This document shows, piece after piece, positions 6,280 through 7,932 of a DNA stretch of 7,932 bases. The stretch lies in NCBI GenBank assembly GCA_938001995.1, contig CALLAV010000218.1, forward strand, positions 1 to 7,932, read 5' to 3'. The translations under genes were made by a program, and so were the position numbers. The DNA comes from an uncultured Amylibacter sp. (GTDB lineage: Bacteria; Pseudomonadota; Alphaproteobacteria; Rhodobacterales; Rhodobacteraceae). The stretch's first letter is position 1; every line of letters starts with the position of its first letter. The notes below the pieces were generated by a model, which searched no databases, was not told the origin of the DNA, and was given only the letters and a program-made list of their open reading frames with translations.

Positions 6280-6813
6280 ATGGCGTTACGTTGGTATTCG
6301 GTTTCTGTGCTCTCAAACTTTGAGAAAAAGATCGCCGAAGCGATCCGCGAGGCGGTTGCGCAAGAAGGTCTGGAAGACGAAATCACAGAAGTGCTCGTTC
6401 CGACCGAAGAAGTGATCGAAGTGCGTCGTGGCAAGAAAGTCCCGACCGAGCGTCGCTTTATGCCAGGCTATGTTTTGATCCGCATGGAGATGTCTGAAAA
6501 GGGCTATCACCTTGTGAGCAACATCAACCGCGTCACTGGTTTCTTGGGGCAGCCCGGCAAACCATCCCCGATGCGCGACCGCGAAGTTGCCGCGATCCTG
6601 AACCAAGTGGAAGAGGGCGCGGAACGTCCACGCACATTGATCAGCTTCGAAGTGGGCGAGAACGTGAACGTGACAGACGGCCCGTTCGAAGGGTTCGCTG
6701 GCATGGTAGAGGACGTGGACGAAGAGAACGCCCGTTTGAAAGTGACCGTGTCCATCTTTGGCCGCGCCACACCCGTGGAACTGGAATACACGCAGGTATC
6801 CAAGCAAACGTAA
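6280..6813 (+). CDS. nusG: Transcription termination/antitermination factor NusG
   Basis: A 177-residue NusG, the usual length in Rhodobacterales. The NGN domain (from RWYSVSVLSNFEKKIA to about residue 110) contains RRFMPGYVLI near residue 60, which contacts the RNA polymerase clamp. The C-terminal KOW domain begins near residue 125 (VGENVNVTDGPFEGF) and ends in VELEYTQVSKQT; it binds Rho or NusE/S10. NusG suppresses pausing and couples transcription to Rho or to ribosomes. An in-frame ATG at 6232 would add 16 residues, but the family N-terminus MxxRWYSVSV fits the ATG at 6280, and the extra stretch covers a GC hairpin. GAAGG at 6264-6268 is a somewhat distant Shine-Dalgarno sequence. A strong terminator follows 30 bp after the stop. 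Confidence 0.97.
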   Translation: MALRWYSVSVLSNFEKKIAEAIREAVAQEGLEDEITEVLVPTEEVIEVRRGKKVPTERRFMPGYVLIRMEMSEKGYHLVSNINRVTGFLGQPGKPSPMRDREVAAILNQVEEGAERPRTLISFEVGENVNVTDGPFEGFAGMVEDVDEENARLKVTVSIFGRATPVELEYTQVSKQT

Positions 6814-6843
6814 GTTTGACTTTTGCCAGACTGCTGACAGATT

Positions 6844-6881
6844 AAACCGCAAGGGGCCGCGCCCTTTGCGGTTTTTCTTTT
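6844..6881 (+). terminator. Rho-independent terminator after nusG
   Basis: AAACCGCAAGGG (6844-6855) pairs with CCCTTTGCGGTTT (6862-6874), with one unpaired base, across a short GC-rich loop, and is followed by a T-rich tract (TTTTTCTTTT in 6872-6881). It closes the secE-nusG unit. It ends only 13 bp before the GNAT start codon, so that gene must depend on read-through or on a promoter inside this stretch. Confidence 0.93.
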
Positions 6882-6894
6882 GGGTAGGTTTCTT

Positions 6895-7386
6895 ATGCAC
6901 GTGCGCACCGCGACAGAACGTGACTTTGCGGGGATCGACGCATTGCTTGTGGCATCCTACACGAAACTTATGGCTGCGGCCTATGATGCGGCTGTTTTGT
7001 CCGTCGCACTGCCTGCAATGACAAAAGCTCAGCCAAAGTTGATCGCCTCTAAGCGGTTTTATGTGGTGCAAAGCGGTGCTGATATTGTCGGGTGCGGAGG
7101 TTGGAGCCTTGAGGCACCGGGATCAGGGGAACGCACCGAAGGCTTGGCCCATATCAGACATTTTGCCAGTGATCCCAATGCTCTTGGCCGTGGCATTGGT
7201 CGTTCTTTGTTCGAAACATGCGCATTAGATGCGCGCGCTTCAGGTATGGTGAAACTGCAAGCCCTTTCAAGTTTGAATGCGGAACCGTTTTATGCGCGCA
7301 TGGGATTGCAAAGCCTTCGGCGTATTGAAATCCCGATGGGCTCCGTTGGCGCCTTTCCTGTGGTTCTTATGGAGGGACCGCTCTGA
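6895..7386 (+). CDS. GNAT-family N-acetyltransferase
   Basis: A 163-residue single-domain GNAT protein, expected to transfer an acetyl group from acetyl-CoA to an amine. It opens with VRTATERDFAGIDAL, the usual first strand and helix. Motif A is HIRHFASDPNALGRGIGRSLFE, with the pyrophosphate-binding loop at G98-R-G-I-G102. NAEPFYARMGLQ is the motif B region. The acceptor cannot be predicted. The ATG at 6895 has AGG six bases upstream; a TTG five codons earlier falls in the nusG terminator and is unlikely. There is no obvious promoter of its own between the terminator and the start. Confidence 0.9.
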   Translation: MHVRTATERDFAGIDALLVASYTKLMAAAYDAAVLSVALPAMTKAQPKLIASKRFYVVQSGADIVGCGGWSLEAPGSGERTEGLAHIRHFASDPNALGRGIGRSLFETCALDARASGMVKLQALSSLNAEPFYARMGLQSLRRIEIPMGSVGAFPVVLMEGPL

Positions 7387-7441
7387 CTGTTTTGGGTCTT
7401 GGTGTCGGTGGACAAGCCTCAGCGGAGTGATGTTTCAGGTT

Positions 7442-7470
7442 TTGACATTTTGCGTTTCGCTGGCAAACTA
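7442..7470 (+). promoter_or_regulatory. Candidate promoter for the PhyH-family gene
   Basis: TTGACA at 7442-7447 is an exact -35 consensus in a 130-bp gap before the PhyH-family gene. The -10 is poor: CAAACT (7464-7469, spacing 16) matches 3 of 6 bases. The gene's presence downstream and the exact -35 are the only support. Confidence 0.3.
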
Positions 7471-7516
7471 GGCCACAAGATACCGTGCTGTACGCGGTTT
7501 CGTTTTGGAGGATGCT

Positions 7517-7932
7517 ATGGGCAGGTTGCTGACAGATCAGAATATCGCGGAATTTCAGACGCAGGGGGCGACGCTGTTAAAGGGCGTGTTTGCCGATTGG
7601 GTGGATGTGCTGCGTGATGGGATTGCTGCGAACATGGCGGACCCAGCGCCGAATGCGCGGAATTACGAGACCGAGGGCGGTGGGCGGTTTTTCGTCGATT
7701 ACTGCAACTGGGCGCGAATTTCGCAGTATGAGGATTTCATCTTCAATTCACCCGCTGCGGCCATTGGGGCAGAGCTGATGGGCAGCACAGGCGCGCGGTT
7801 GTTCCATGAACACGTACTGGTGAAAACACCGAAGTCTGGCACGCCAACGCCGTGGCATCAGGATTTGCCGTATTACTGTTTGGATGCGTCACAGACGGTC
7901 AGCATATGGATTCCGCTCGATGATATTCCGCG
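7517..7932 (+). CDS. Phytanoyl-CoA dioxygenase (PhyH) family protein, 5' part (runs off the window)
   Basis: The first 138 residues are present and the frame is still open at the right edge. The ATG at 7517 has a strong GGAGG at 7507-7511. PhyH-family proteins are Fe(II)- and 2-oxoglutarate-dependent oxygenases that hydroxylate varied small molecules. HEHVLVKTP is followed by TPTPWHQDLPYY, where His114 and Asp116 form the first two ligands of the iron-binding HxD...H triad, and SIWIPLDDIP follows. The third His and the 2-oxoglutarate-binding Arg lie beyond the window. The substrate is unknown. It follows the GNAT gene by 130 bp on the same strand, with its own possible -35, so co-transcription is uncertain. 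Confidence 0.9.
   Translation, partial: MGRLLTDQNIAEFQTQGATLLKGVFADWVDVLRDGIAANMADPAPNARNYETEGGGRFFVDYCNWARISQYEDFIFNSPAAAIGAELMGSTGARLFHEHVLVKTPKSGTPTPWHQDLPYYCLDASQTVSIWIPLDDIP

Noticed and set aside
6313..7071. A 252-codon minus-strand frame antisense to nusG and the terminator
   Set aside because: It is the shadow of the well-supported nusG and GNAT genes and shows no domain or ribosome-binding site.
7399..7778. Short plus-strand frames over the start of the PhyH-family gene
   Set aside because: They are in other frames than the PhyH-family gene, which has a GGAGG site, a family match and an HxD motif.

Overview
The window looks like a chromosomal segment of a marine alphaproteobacterium of the Rhodobacterales (roseobacter) type. 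The evidence is the close fit of SecE and NusG to that group's family pattern, the moderately GC-rich coding sequence, and the presence of C-terminal Hint-domain proteins, a family common in Rhodobacteraceae. The genus cannot be fixed from the sequence alone.

Layout. (1) 1-393: the 3' end of a gene for a Hint-domain protein, entering from the left. (2) 390-1307, minus strand: a PfkB-family sugar kinase, probably a fructokinase, whose stop codon overlaps the first gene's stop tail to tail. (3) 1308-1731: a 424-bp divergent intergenic region with no convincing gene but many inverted repeats. (4) 1732-5784: a 1350-residue acidic protein with two RTX (calcium-binding nonapeptide) blocks, a PA14-like domain between them, about four long internal super-repeats, and a C-terminal Hint domain. 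(5) 5927-6118 and 6280-6813: secE and nusG, with a 161-bp gap holding two GC hairpins and short direct repeats, closed by a strong intrinsic terminator. (6) 6895-7386: a GNAT acetyltransferase. (7) 7517 to the right edge: the 5' part of a phytanoyl-CoA dioxygenase (PhyH) family gene.

How the parts relate. secE and nusG form the housekeeping core (preprotein translocation and transcription elongation). The large RTX/PA14/Hint protein and the partial Hint protein at the left edge are clear paralogues at their C-termini, so the left half is a small cluster of Hint proteins with a sugar kinase between them. The large protein is probably extracellular, inferred from its RTX repeats, acidity and lack of cysteine before the Hint domain. 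The Hint domain sits at the C-terminus with no C-extein, which suggests hedgehog-like self-processing rather than splicing. No defence system, CRISPR array, insertion sequence, tRNA or rRNA was seen. The most unusual items are the modular architecture of the large protein, the point in the repeat at which the Hint domain begins, and the structured non-coding stretches at 1308-1731 and 6119-6279.
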